Origin: Rhodobacterales bacterium | Lineage (GTDB): Bacteria > Pseudomonadota > Alphaproteobacteria > Rhodobacterales > Rhodobacteraceae | Direction: 5' to 3' | Length of the DNA: 6,821 bases | Assembly (NCBI GenBank): GCA_025357355.1 | Contig: JANXPK010000185.1 | Location: 1-6,821 of the forward strand | Shown here: positions 1 through 6,821 of the stretch, piece by piece | Position numbering within the stretch: position 1 is the stretch's first letter | Layout of the letters: the number at the start of each line of letters is the position of its first letter | Program-made: the position numbers and the translations under genes | Notes under the pieces: generated by a model | Databases searched by the model: none | Told to the model about the DNA's origin: nothing | Seen by the model: the letters and a program-made list of their open reading frames with translations, nothing else

Positions 1-2839
1 CGATGCCCATCAGCATCAGCATGCCGATCAGCACCGGCATTGACAGCGACGAGCCGGTCACGATCAACGCCACCGCCACGCCGCCGATGGACAGCGGCAG
101 CGAAAAGAGGATGGTGAAGGGCTGGATCACCGAGCGGAACAGCAGGATCAGCACCGACAGCATCAGCATCAGGCCAAGAAGCATGGCCTTGCCGAAAGAG
201 CCCATCATTTCGGCCTGAATCTCGGCGTCGCCCGAGGTCTGGATATGGGCGGTGCCGGGCAGTTTGACCGTCTTCATCACGTCAAGGAAGCTTTGCGTCG
301 CGGTGCCAAGGGCCACGCCGACCGGCAGGTTGGCGCCGATCACGGCCAGACGGGCGCGGTTGTAGCGTTTGACGCTGGCCGGGCCCTCGCCAAGACGGAC
401 ATCGGCGACGGCGGACAGCGGCACCAGTGTGCCCGAGGCGGTGGGCAGTTTCAGCGCGGCGATGCGGTTGATATCCTCGCGGCTGGCGTCGTTCAGGCGC
501 ACCCGGATCGGGATCAGACGGTTGTCGAGGGAGACCTTGGCGAGGGCGGCATCGAAATCACCCAAGGTGGCGACACGGACCAGGGCAGCGATGGCCTGGG
601 TCGAGACGCCAAGACGTGCGGCCTCGGTCGGGCGGGGGGTGATTTGCAGCTCGGGTCGTGGCAGGGCGCCGTCGGCGGTGACATCGGCAAGGGATTTGTC
701 GGTGCGCAGGGCGTTCAGGACCAGTTTTACGGCGGCGTTCAGGTCGGCCTCGTTGTCGGCCAGAAGGTTGAAGCTGACCTCACGCGAGCCGCGCTGGTCC
801 AGTTTCTGGGCACGGATGTCGGGAATGGTGGCGAGGCGTTTGAAAATCTCGGCCTCGATCTGGACCTGGGGCACTGGGCGGCCTGTGTTTTCGATCACCG
901 GGATGAACTGGCCGATCAGGGGGATCTTGCGGCCAAGTTGCGACAGTTTGAGCAAGAGGCCGGGGTCAAGCTTTTGCAGGTTGACGGCGACGGTGGCCTT
1001 GCGGACATCGAGATCGCCGGTCGGCGTGGTGCCGCCCATGATGAAGATGTTGTCGATATAGGGGATGTCCTTGATGCGGGCGTAGATCTCATCGGTCTTG
1101 ACTTGCGTATCGGCCAAGGTGGCACCTGGCGGCAGTTCGACGGAGACGGTGATCCGGCTGGCATCATCGGGCGGGATGAAGGCCGAGGGGACGCCCGAGA
1201 GCAGGTAGACCGAGAAGCCCACCGCAAAAAGCGCCGCGATCAGGGTGACGTAATAGCGGCCAAGTTTGAACCAGCCAAGGCGCCAGGTGCCGGTGGTGGC
1301 GCGGACAAAGGCGGTGTAGCCGCGCATGATCCAGCCGTCATTATGGGCGTGTTCGGTGCCGGCGTCCTTGGATTTCATCAGGTAGGCCGCGAGCATCGGG
1401 GTGATCAGGCGGGCGACGGCGAGCGAGAAGGCCACGGCGACGGCGACGGTGATGCCGAACTGGCGGAAATACTGGCCGGGAATGCCGGGCATGAAGCTGA
1501 CGGGAACGAACACGGCTATGATGGTGGCTGAGGTGGCGATGACGGCGAGGCCGATCTCGTCCGCCGCCTCCATCGCGGCGCGGTAGGGGGATTTGCCCAT
1601 GCGGATGTGGCGGGCGATGTTTTCTATTTCGACGATTGCGTCATCGACAAGGATGCCGGTGGCGAGGGTGAGCGAGAGGAACGAGACGAGGTTGAGCGAG
1701 AAGCCCAGCATGTCCATCACCCAGAAGGTCGGGATGGCCGACAGCGGCAGGGCAATGGCGGAGATCAGGGTGGCGCGCCAGTTGCGCAGGAAGATCATCA
1801 CCACGATGACAGCGAGCAGCGCGCCTTCCAAGAGGGTGTGGATGGCAGCGTCGTAGTTGCCGTAGGTGAAGAACACGGTGTCATCGACCTTGGAGATCGT
1901 GACAGCGGGGTTGTCGTGGCGGATCTGGTCAATCTCGGCATTGACGACCTTGGCGACGGAAACCTCGGACGAGCCCTTGGAGCGGAAGACCGAGAAGGTG
2001 ACGACCTGTTTGCCGTTCAGCCGCGAGAAGCTGCGCAGTTCCTGATAGGTGTCGATGACATGGCCGAGATCGGACAGCATGACATGGCGGCCCGAGGGCA
2101 GGGCGATCTGGGTGGCGGCAAGCCTGGCGACGGTCGCGGCGTCGCCGATGGTGCGGATGGCCTGTTCGCCAGAGCCAAAATTGGCGCGGCCGCCGCCGAG
2201 GTTGGTGTTGGTGATCTTGAGTTGCGAGGACACCGCCTGCGCGGTAATGCCGAGGCTTTCAAGCTTGACCGGGTCCAGTTCAACGCGGATCTCGCGGTCG
2301 GCCCCGCCGGAGCGTTCAACGCGGCCAACGCCGGGCAGGCCTTGCAAGCCGCGTTTGACCACGTCATCGACGAAGAGCGACATCTCTTCAAAGCTCATCG
2401 AGGGGGCGGTGATGGCAAAGTCCATGATCGCCTGACCTTCGATGTCAAGCTTGGTCACGGTGGGGGTGGTCACGTCGGCGGGCAGGTCGCTTTTGACGCG
2501 GTCGATGGCGTCCTTGACGTCCTGCAAAGCCTTGTCGGGGTTGGTTTCCATGCGGAATTCGAGCAGGGAGTTCGAATTGCCGTCCGACACCGACGAGGTG
2601 ATGTTCTTGACGCCGTTGATGCCAGAAACCGCATCTTCGACGACCTTGGTCACCTGGGTTTCCATCTCGGCAGGGGCGGCGCCGGGCTGGTTGACCGACA
2701 CCATGATGATGGGCACATCGACGTTGGGAAAGCGGGTGATGGGCAGGGCGTTGAAGCTTTGCCAGCCGACCACCACCAGGATGACGAAGGCCAGAAGCGG
2801 GGCGACGGGGTTGCGGATCGACCAGGCTGAGAAGTTCAT
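1..2839 (-). CDS. RND-family efflux permease (AcrB/MexB-like), C-terminus cut off by window edge
   Basis: Inner-membrane proton/drug antiporter of the resistance-nodulation-division superfamily, expected to pump hydrophobic compounds from periplasm or membrane outward with the adaptor encoded just upstream. The frame begins MNFSAWSIRNPVAPLLAF and stays open for 946 codons to the window edge. Visible in order: TM1 about residues 11-29; first porter domain with the family-like stretch RFPNVDVPIIMV (37-48); TM2-TM6 about 335-490. In TM4, GILVDDAIVEIEN carries D399 and D400, equivalent to AcrB D407/D408 of the proton relay. A short cytoplasmic linker (about 488-528), TM7 (about 529-548), the second porter domain (about 560-865) and TM8-TM9 follow. 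The sequence ends at LMLMGI, just before the TM10 lysine (AcrB K940), so that residue cannot be checked. AcrB has 1049 residues, so roughly 100 are missing. The start lies 13 bases after the adaptor stop with only a weak purine-rich stretch (GAGCGAGA), suggesting translational coupling. Substrate is unknown. No frameshift was seen. Confidence 0.95.
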   Translation of the reverse strand, partial: MNFSAWSIRNPVAPLLAFVILVVVGWQSFNALPITRFPNVDVPIIMVSVNQPGAAPAEMETQVTKVVEDAVSGINGVKNITSSVSDGNSNSLLEFRMETNPDKALQDVKDAIDRVKSDLPADVTTPTVTKLDIEGQAIMDFAITAPSMSFEEMSLFVDDVVKRGLQGLPGVGRVERSGGADREIRVELDPVKLESLGITAQAVSSQLKITNTNLGGGRANFGSGEQAIRTIGDAATVARLAATQIALPSGRHVMLSDLGHVIDTYQELRSFSRLNGKQVVTFSVFRSKGSSEVSVAKVVNAEIDQIRHDNPAVTISKVDDTVFFTYGNYDAAIHTLLEGALLAVIVVMIFLRNWRATLISAIALPLSAIPTFWVMDMLGFSLNLVSFLSLTLATGILVDDAIVEIENIARHIRMGKSPYRAAMEAADEIGLAVIATSATIIAVFVPVSFMPGIPGQYFRQFGITVAVAVAFSLAVARLITPMLAAYLMKSKDAGTEHAHNDGWIMRGYTAFVRATTGTWRLGWFKLGRYYVTLIAALFAVGFSVYLLSGVPSAFIPPDDASRITVSVELPPGATLADTQVKTDEIYARIKDIPYIDNIFIMGGTTPTGDLDVRKATVAVNLQKLDPGLLLKLSQLGRKIPLIGQFIPVIENTGRPVPQVQIEAEIFKRLATIPDIRAQKLDQRGSREVSFNLLADNEADLNAAVKLVLNALRTDKSLADVTADGALPRPELQITPRPTEAARLGVSTQAIAALVRVATLGDFDAALAKVSLDNRLIPIRVRLNDASREDINRIAALKLPTASGTLVPLSAVADVRLGEGPASVKRYNRARLAVIGANLPVGVALGTATQSFLDVMKTVKLPGTAHIQTSGDAEIQAEMMGSFGKAMLLGLMLMLSVLILLFRSVIQPFTILFSLPLSIGGVAVALIVTGSSLSMPVLIGMLMLMGI

Positions 2840-2852
2840 TGCGGCGTCTCGC

Positions 2853-4016
2853 TCAATTGGTCTCGGCCGGGGCCGGTACGGGGTTGATCTTGTCGCCATC
2901 GCTGACAAAGGCACCGGCCTTGGCCACGATGCTGTCGCCGACGGCAAGGCCGGACAGAATCTCGACCCAGCCGCCGTCGCGGATGCCGGTCTTGACCGCA
3001 ACGCGGCTGACCACGCCGTCCTTGACCACCATCACGGTCGAGGTATCGCCTTCGGACCCAACCGAGGTGACGGGGACGGCGAGGGTGGTGCGGGCGGTGA
3101 TGAGGATGTCAGCCTGGGCAAACATGCCGGAACGGACGGCGGGGTTGGTGTCGATCCAGATGCGGGCGCGGCCAAGGCGGGAGGCGGTGTCGACCGTCGG
3201 CTCGACCAGACGAACCTTGCCCGGAATGGGGTCGGTTCCGGCGGCGAGGGTCAGCATGGCGGTCTGGCCGGAGGCGACCCGCGCAAGATCGGCTTCGGCG
3301 ACATCGGCGCGCAGTTCAAGCGCGCCGTCGCGGATGATCACGAACAGGGGCTGACCTGCGGCAGAGGCGACAGCGCCAAGTTGGGCATTGCGGGCCGAGA
3401 TGATGCCTGCGACCGGGGCCACGATCTGGGTGCGGTTCAGCATCAGGTCGATGTTGGCCATCTGGGCCGCAACCAGCTTTTCCTGCGCATGGGAGGCTTC
3501 GAGCGTTTGGCTGGCGACGGTGACGCGGGCGGTGGCCGAGGTCAGGGCGGACTGCATCTGATCATTGGCGGATGAGGCGACGAGGCCTTGGGCGAAGAGC
3601 TGCGTGCTGCGGTCGGCGTTGCGTTTGGCATCGGCGGCGGCGGACTGGGCGTCGGTCAATTGCGCCTGCGCCTGCGCGATGGTGGCCTGCACCGAGGCGG
3701 TCGAGGCGAGAAGCTGGCTTTTCTGCAGGGTCAGCGTGTCGGTGGACAGGGTGGCGAGGACCTGGCCCTTGGCGACGGCATCGCCAACGTCGGCATTCAG
3801 CACCTCGATCGGCTGCCCCTCGATCAGGGGCGGCACCATCACCTGTTCGACCGGACCGATCAGGCCGGAGGCCAGCACATGGTCTTGCAGCTTGCGGCTG
3901 ACAACCTGGGTCACGGTGATGGAGGGCAGGGCGGTGGTCGCGCTGTCAGCGGCGGTGTCGGCCTGGACCGGCAGGGCGAGGGCGAGGACGATGAGGGCGG
4001 GCAGGGCAAAGCGCAT
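2853..4016 (-). CDS. Periplasmic membrane-fusion (adaptor) subunit of RND efflux pump, HlyD/AcrA family
   Basis: A 387-residue adaptor linking an RND permease to an outer-membrane channel. The N-terminus MRFALPALIVLALALPVQA reads as a Sec signal peptide with likely cleavage after A19. No lipobox cysteine is present, so a soluble periplasmic protein is expected, unlike lipoprotein AcrA. Domains: first beta-barrel/lipoyl half about 30-95 (including VGDAVAKGQVLATL, 77-90); an Ala/Gln-rich alpha-helical hairpin about 96-190 that should form the coiled coil; second lipoyl half about 194-228 (RTQIVAPVAGIISARNAQLG is the family's typical motif); beta-barrel about 230-310; membrane-proximal domain about 311-375 (LAVPVTSV, then GLAVGDSIVAKAGAFVSDGD). 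The length fits the family. The start is 5 bases after the TetR stop, with no strong ribosome site (the nearest GGAAAG is about 14 bases away), so coupling to TetR translation is likely. Family is clear; pump substrate is not. Confidence 0.95.
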   Translation of the reverse strand: MRFALPALIVLALALPVQADTAADSATTALPSITVTQVVSRKLQDHVLASGLIGPVEQVMVPPLIEGQPIEVLNADVGDAVAKGQVLATLSTDTLTLQKSQLLASTASVQATIAQAQAQLTDAQSAAADAKRNADRSTQLFAQGLVASSANDQMQSALTSATARVTVASQTLEASHAQEKLVAAQMANIDLMLNRTQIVAPVAGIISARNAQLGAVASAAGQPLFVIIRDGALELRADVAEADLARVASGQTAMLTLAAGTDPIPGKVRLVEPTVDTASRLGRARIWIDTNPAVRSGMFAQADILITARTTLAVPVTSVGSEGDTSTVMVVKDGVVSRVAVKTGIRDGGWVEILSGLAVGDSIVAKAGAFVSDGDKINPVPAPAETN

Positions 4017-4021
4017 TTGGG

Positions 4022-4669
4022 TCAGGCTTTCCGGGCGGAGGTGGCGACATCGTCGAGGGTCTGGTCGATGGTGCGGATGATCATGGATCTCAGTTCGACT
4101 TGATCAAGCTTCTGGGCGCAATTCAGGCAGGATGCGGCCTTGAATTGGACCATGATGAAGGCGGCAGCGGCAGAAAACCGCCTGGCCGCCACATGCTGCG
4201 CCAAGCCGGTTTCAGCGGCAAAGACCGCGATCAGGGATTGGGTGATCGCCGTTTCCATCGCCTGAGCGGCAGCACCGACATCGGGCGAACGGCGGGCGGC
4301 CGCCTCGATCTCGGTCCAGAGAGCCGCATCGCCGTGCTTGGAATGGCCGCTGATCTGCAGCCGGACCACCTGTCGCAGGGTCGCCATCGGCGCGTCAGAG
4401 CCGATGATCGACTGAAAATCGCGCTGAATCTCGTCAAGTTGGCCGGCGATAAGGGCCGTGATGATGGCGGCTTTGGAGGGGAAATAGCGGTAGAAGTTGC
4501 CGACACTCATCCCGGCAGTGCGGGCAAGGTCTTGCATCGAGGCACCGTCGAAGCCTTTTTCGACAAAGGCCTGACGGACCAGCGCCAAGATTTCGGCGCT
4601 GCGCTGGTCGGCTTGGGGGTGGAGGGCGATCTGCATTCGGGGTCCGGAATCGCGAGAATGAACGTTCAT
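4022..4669 (-). CDS. TetR/AcrR-family transcriptional repressor of the adjacent efflux operon
   Basis: A 215-residue one-component regulator. The N-terminal DNA-binding domain covers about residues 22-68. Its helix-turn-helix, GASMQDLARTAGMSVGNFYRYFPSKAAII (43-70), carries the family signature GNFYRYFPSK. The remaining 130 or so residues are an alpha-helical ligand/dimerisation domain that I cannot assign to a ligand class. This domain holds a CLNC pair (C181, C184). As first gene of the minus-strand cluster with adaptor and permease it is almost certainly their local repressor, relieved by pump substrates (inference from gene order). The start is uncertain. ATG at 4669 gives MNVHSRDSGPRMQ; it lies inside the palindromic operator, has no Shine-Dalgarno and is about where transcription should begin. 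M12 (ATG at 4634-4636) would give a 204-residue protein that still contains the whole HTH, but it also lacks a good ribosome site. Confidence 0.93.
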   Translation of the reverse strand: MNVHSRDSGPRMQIALHPQADQRSAEILALVRQAFVEKGFDGASMQDLARTAGMSVGNFYRYFPSKAAIITALIAGQLDEIQRDFQSIIGSDAPMATLRQVVRLQISGHSKHGDAALWTEIEAAARRSPDVGAAAQAMETAITQSLIAVFAAETGLAQHVAARRFSAAAAFIMVQFKAASCLNCAQKLDQVELRSMIIRTIDQTLDDVATSARKA

Positions 4670-4671
4670 TC
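4656..4671. promoter_or_regulatory. Probable TetR operator: perfect 16-bp palindrome
   Basis: GAATGAACGTTCATTC equals its own reverse complement over all 16 bases, centred on AACGTT. The symmetry stops at the flanking bases 4655 and 4672 (A opposite A). Length and position are typical for a TetR-dimer operator. It spans the annotated start codon of the tetR gene (4667-4669) and begins 3 bases downstream of the candidate -10, so a bound repressor would block RNA polymerase. No second copy was found in the rest of the intergenic region. That the neighbouring TetR binds here is inference from position and symmetry. Confidence 0.75.
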
Positions 4672-4673
4672 AC

Positions 4674-4701
4674 GACATATCGGAAAATTGCGCCACGTCA
4701 A
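4674..4701 (-). promoter_or_regulatory. Candidate sigma-70 promoter for the tetR-adaptor-permease operon
   Basis: On the minus strand TTGACG (4701-4696; 5 of 6 matches to the -35 consensus) is followed after 16 bases by TATGTC (4679-4674; 3 of 6). Transcription would start about 7 bases later, near 4667-4668. That is within the palindrome and at or next to the first ATG, so the mRNA would be leaderless or use a later start. The -35 is good and the -10 is weak. Assigned by eye only. Confidence 0.45.
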
Positions 4702-4871
4702 GGGACGCAGAAGGGCGAATGTTGAGACTATTTACATGTCGGCAAGTTGTGGCCGAATTGCCGCAGCGCAGCGCAAGGATGCCCACGCGCCGGAATTGTG
4801 GCGATTGTTGCAGGCGGCGGCGGGGCCGTGTATCACGCGGAAGGTATTGAACACGCTTCGGGGGATGCGGC
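4702..4871 (+). promoter_or_regulatory. Divergent intergenic region upstream of fabF
   Basis: This stretch separates the tetR promoter from fabF and should hold the fabF promoter. The best eye-level match is weak: TTGCAG (4808-4813), 17 bases, then TATCAC (4831-4836; 4 of 6 to the -10). I saw no hairpin-plus-T terminator, tRNA, riboswitch-like structure or convincing small gene. The short open frame starting at 4747 runs straight through into the out-of-frame part of fabF and looks spurious. The left part (about 4715-4740) is more AT-rich than its surroundings. Confidence 0.4.
4860..4865 (+). promoter_or_regulatory. Ribosome binding site of fabF
   Basis: GGGGGA lies 6 bases before the ATG at 4872. 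It supports this start over later in-frame candidates, and the resulting N-terminus VRRVVVTGLGMVTPL matches where KAS II proteins begin. Confidence 0.6.
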
Positions 4872-6137
4872 ATGGTGCGTCGGGTTGTTGTCACGGGTCT
4901 GGGCATGGTCACGCCGCTGGCCAGCGGTGTCGAGGCCACCTGGAGCCGCCTTTTGGCGGGGCAATCCGGGGCCGGTCCGATCACCCGCTTTGATCCCTCT
5001 GGCGTGATCACGCAATATGCGTGCGAAGTGCCGCGCGGCGATGGCAGCGATGGTTCGTTCAACCCCGACGACTGGATGGAGCCGAAAGACCAGCGCAAGG
5101 TCGATGATTTCATCATCTATGGCACGGCGGCGGCGGTGCAGGCGGTGCGGGATTCAGGGTGGGAGCCCGTGGATGAAGAGGAGCGTTGCAGGACCGGAGT
5201 GATGATCGGGTCCGGTATTGGCGGATTGCAGTCTATTGCAGAGACGGCGTTGCTGATCAAGGAGAAGGGGGCGCGGCGGGTCAGCCCGTTCTTTATCCCC
5301 GGCAGTCTGATCAACCTGATCTCGGGGCAAGTCTCGATCCGCTTTGGCTTCAAGGGGCCGAACCACGCGGTGGTGACGGCCTGTTCAACCGGCGCCCATG
5401 CGATTGGCGACGCAGCGCGGCTGATCCAGTGGGGCGATGCGGATGTGATGGTGGCGGGGGGCGCGGAAAGCCCGATCTGCGAGATCGGTATCGCGGGGTT
5501 CAACGCCTGCAAGGCGCTGTCGACCAAGCGCGCCGATGATCCGACCAAGGCGTCGCGGCCCTATGACGCGGACCGCGACGGGTTCGTGATGGGCGAGGGC
5601 GCAGGGGTGGTGGTGCTGGAGGAGTACGAGCACGCGATGGCCCGTGGGGCGAAGATTTACGCGGAAGTGCTGGGATACGGCCTGTCGGGCGATGCCTATC
5701 ATATCACAGCGCCGGAAGAGCATGGCGAGGGTGGCTTTCGCGCGATGCAGATGGCGCTGAAGCGGGCGGGGCTGCGGCCCGATCAGGTGGACTACATCAA
5801 CGCCCATGGCACCTCGACCATGGCCGACACCATCGAGTTGGGGGCGGTGGAGCGGCTTCTGGGCGATGCGGCAGCGGCGGCGACGATGTCGTCGACCAAA
5901 TCCGCCATCGGCCACCTTCTGGGCGCGGCGGGGGCGGTGGAGGCGATCTTCTGCGTGCTGGCCATCCGCGATCAGGTGGCGCCGCCGACAATCAACCTGG
6001 ACAACCCAGCAGTGACGCCACGGCTGGATCTGGCGCCAAATACGGCGGTCAAGCGCAAGGTCGCGGTGGCGCTGTCTAATTCGTTCGGCTTTGGCGGCAC
6101 CAACGCCAGCCTGATCCTGGGTCAGGTGGCGGGCTGA
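4872..6137 (+). CDS. fabF: Beta-ketoacyl-ACP synthase II
   Basis: Condensing enzyme of type II fatty acid synthesis: it joins malonyl-ACP to an acyl-ACP with loss of CO2, extending the chain by two carbons in the cytoplasm. The complete 421-residue protein is close to E. coli FabF (412). Catalytic residues are visible: nucleophile C171 in VVTACSTGAHAIGDAA, H312 in NAHGTST, K343 in SSTKSAIGH and H348 in IGHLLGAAGAVE. The C-terminal NSFGFGGTN contains the gating Phe (F407, equivalent to E. coli F400). I116 in IGSGIGG lies 55 residues before the nucleophile, as I108 does before C163 in E. coli FabF. KAS I has Gly there, so this favours KAS II. The N-terminus VVVTGLGMVTPL is typical. It is followed by mltG with a one-base overlap. 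A dedicated acpP directly upstream, common in proteobacterial fab clusters, is absent here. Confidence 0.97.
   Translation: MVRRVVVTGLGMVTPLASGVEATWSRLLAGQSGAGPITRFDPSGVITQYACEVPRGDGSDGSFNPDDWMEPKDQRKVDDFIIYGTAAAVQAVRDSGWEPVDEEERCRTGVMIGSGIGGLQSIAETALLIKEKGARRVSPFFIPGSLINLISGQVSIRFGFKGPNHAVVTACSTGAHAIGDAARLIQWGDADVMVAGGAESPICEIGIAGFNACKALSTKRADDPTKASRPYDADRDGFVMGEGAGVVVLEEYEHAMARGAKIYAEVLGYGLSGDAYHITAPEEHGEGGFRAMQMALKRAGLRPDQVDYINAHGTSTMADTIELGAVERLLGDAAAAATMSSTKSAIGHLLGAAGAVEAIFCVLAIRDQVAPPTINLDNPAVTPRLDLAPNTAVKRKVAVALSNSFGFGGTNASLILGQVAG
6124..6129 (+). promoter_or_regulatory. Ribosome binding site of mltG inside the end of fabF
   Basis: AGGTGG differs by one base from AGGAGG and lies 7 bases before the mltG ATG at 6137. 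It sits within the last fabF codons and supports the overlapping start. Confidence 0.6.
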
Positions 6138-6821
6138 TGTGGCGTAACATCGCCTCCAATGCGCTGACCTTGTTCATCGTGGTGCTGGTGCTGTTGTCGG
6201 GCCTGTTGACGCTGGCGCGCAAGGTCTATCTGGACCCTGGTCCCTTGGCCCGGCCGATCTGTTTTCGGGTGGAAAAGGGCGTGACGCTGAGCGTGGTCAG
6301 CCAGTCGCTGTTGCAGCAAGGGGCGATAAGCGATGCGCGCATTTTTCGGATCGGCGCGAATTACACCGGGCAGGGGACCCGGCTGAAATTCGGCTCGTAT
6401 CTGATCGGCCCGACGGCCTCGATGAAGGATGTGGTGGCGGTGCTGACGGCGGGCGGGCAATCGACCTGCGGCGAAGAGGTCAGCTTCATCATCGGCGTCA
6501 CCACAGCGCAGATCGTGCTGCAAAAGCTGGACCCGGTCAGCCTGAAGACGGTCGATGTGGTCAAGTTCGATCCGGCGGCGGGCCCGGCCCCGGTGGAGTA
6601 TCAGGACGCCGCCAAATACAGCGACCTGCGCTGGCGGGTGACGCTGGCGGAAGGGGTGACGTCGTGGAATGTGGTCGACGAGTTGAAGCACGCCGATTTT
6701 CTGCAAGGCGACGTGCCGGTGATGCCGCTGGAAGGTACGCTCGCGCCTGAGAGCTATGATGTCGACAAGGGGGGTGATCGGGGTGATCTGTTAAAACAGA
6801 TGGCCGACCGGCAGACCACCG
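6137..6821 (+). CDS. mltG: Endolytic murein transglycosylase MltG (YceG family), C-terminus cut off by window edge
   Basis: Inner-membrane lytic transglycosylase that cleaves nascent glycan strands and is thought to set their length at sites of synthesis. The visible 228 codons start MWRNIASNALTLFIVVLVLLSGLLTLARKVY, with one membrane segment at about residues 8-27 and the rest periplasmic. Then follow a LysM-like N-terminal part (FRVEKGVTLSVVSQSLLQQGAISDARIFRI, about 43-72; LKFGSYLIGPTASMKDVVAVL, about 83-103) and the start of the YceG catalytic domain (VTLAEGVTSWNVVDEL, 168-183). The catalytic Glu is E199 in PLEGTLAPESY; E. coli uses E218 in a comparable EGxxxPDT motif, so PES here is a mild variant. 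Roughly 150 residues should lie beyond the edge. ATG shares its A with the fabF stop (TGATG), so the genes form one operon, probably coupled. The function is not fatty-acid related, but the fabF-mltG pairing is familiar in alphaproteobacteria. Confidence 0.93.
   Translation, partial: MWRNIASNALTLFIVVLVLLSGLLTLARKVYLDPGPLARPICFRVEKGVTLSVVSQSLLQQGAISDARIFRIGANYTGQGTRLKFGSYLIGPTASMKDVVAVLTAGGQSTCGEEVSFIIGVTTAQIVLQKLDPVSLKTVDVVKFDPAAGPAPVEYQDAAKYSDLRWRVTLAEGVTSWNVVDELKHADFLQGDVPVMPLEGTLAPESYDVDKGGDRGDLLKQMADRQTT

Noticed and set aside
2..185. Repeated cat/cag-like triplets (atcagcatcagcat) near positions 8-22 and again about 157-172
   Set aside because: They encode Leu/Met-rich transmembrane helices (LMLML) of the permease on the minus strand; codon repetition within coding sequence, not a repeat element.
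245..2830. Long plus-strand open frames (245-1531 and 1607-2830) opposite the efflux permease
   Set aside because: They lie in codon register with the minus-strand permease gene, whose translation matches the RND family end to end. Their own translations are Gly/Asp/His-rich and low in recognisable motifs, as expected of GC-rich antisense shadows.
2442..4103. Plus-strand open frames opposite the adaptor gene (2442-3575, 3565-4080, 3588-4103)
   Set aside because: Shadows of the clearly recognisable adaptor and the end of tetR; no start context or family resemblance.
4808..4836. Specific fabF promoter call TTGCAG-17-TATCAC
   Set aside because: The -35 matches at only 3 of 6 positions and the -10 at 4 of 6; too weak for its own entry, so it is only mentioned under the intergenic region.
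4100..4993. 297-codon plus-strand frame spanning tetR, the intergenic region and the start of fabF
   Set aside because: It is antisense to tetR and then out of frame with fabF; composition and lack of domains mark it as spurious.
4747..5007. Small plus-strand frame beginning in the intergenic region before fabF
   Set aside because: It overlaps 136 bases of fabF in another frame, lacks a ribosome site and has no recognisable features.
5385..5915. Minus-strand frames inside fabF and mltG (5117-5548, 5385-5915, 6122-6706)
   Set aside because: Antisense to well-supported genes, rich in Arg/His/Pro, with no recognisable motif.

Overview
The window is GC-rich DNA with tightly packed genes. The predicted proteins look alphaproteobacterial, most likely Rhodobacterales (Rhodobacter/Paracoccus-like). 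That placement rests on the fabF-mltG gene pair, the style of the RND and MltG proteins and the codon choice. It is inference from memory, not a database result.

Left two thirds (1-4669, minus strand): a three-gene multidrug-efflux-type operon. Transcription runs from a TetR-family repressor (4669 to 4022) into a periplasmic membrane-fusion (adaptor) protein (4016 to 2853) and then an RND inner-membrane permease (2839 to beyond the left edge). The gaps are only 5 and 13 bases, with no terminator between the genes. The permease is open through 946 codons and leaves the window about 100 residues before its expected end. A perfect 16-base palindrome (4656-4671) covers the annotated TetR start codon, just downstream of a good -35 and a weak -10. 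This is the expected layout of a self-repressing operator.

Middle (4670-4871): a 202-base divergent intergenic region with the tetR promoter on one side and, presumably, the fabF promoter on the other. No RNA gene, repeat or clear terminator was seen in it.

Right third (4872-6821, plus strand): a complete fabF (beta-ketoacyl-ACP synthase II, all catalytic residues present) overlapping by one base with the start of mltG (septal/endolytic murein transglycosylase, YceG family). The mltG gene runs off the right edge after 228 codons, just past its catalytic Glu motif. These are core genes of fatty-acid elongation and peptidoglycan strand termination.

The window therefore joins an accessory efflux module to a conserved housekeeping pair. 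Many long open frames opposite the efflux genes are GC-driven shadows. I found no mobile element, CRISPR array, tRNA/rRNA or undescribed system. The points most worth checking are the operator/start arrangement of the TetR gene, a CxxC pair in its ligand domain, and the absence of acpP directly upstream of fabF.
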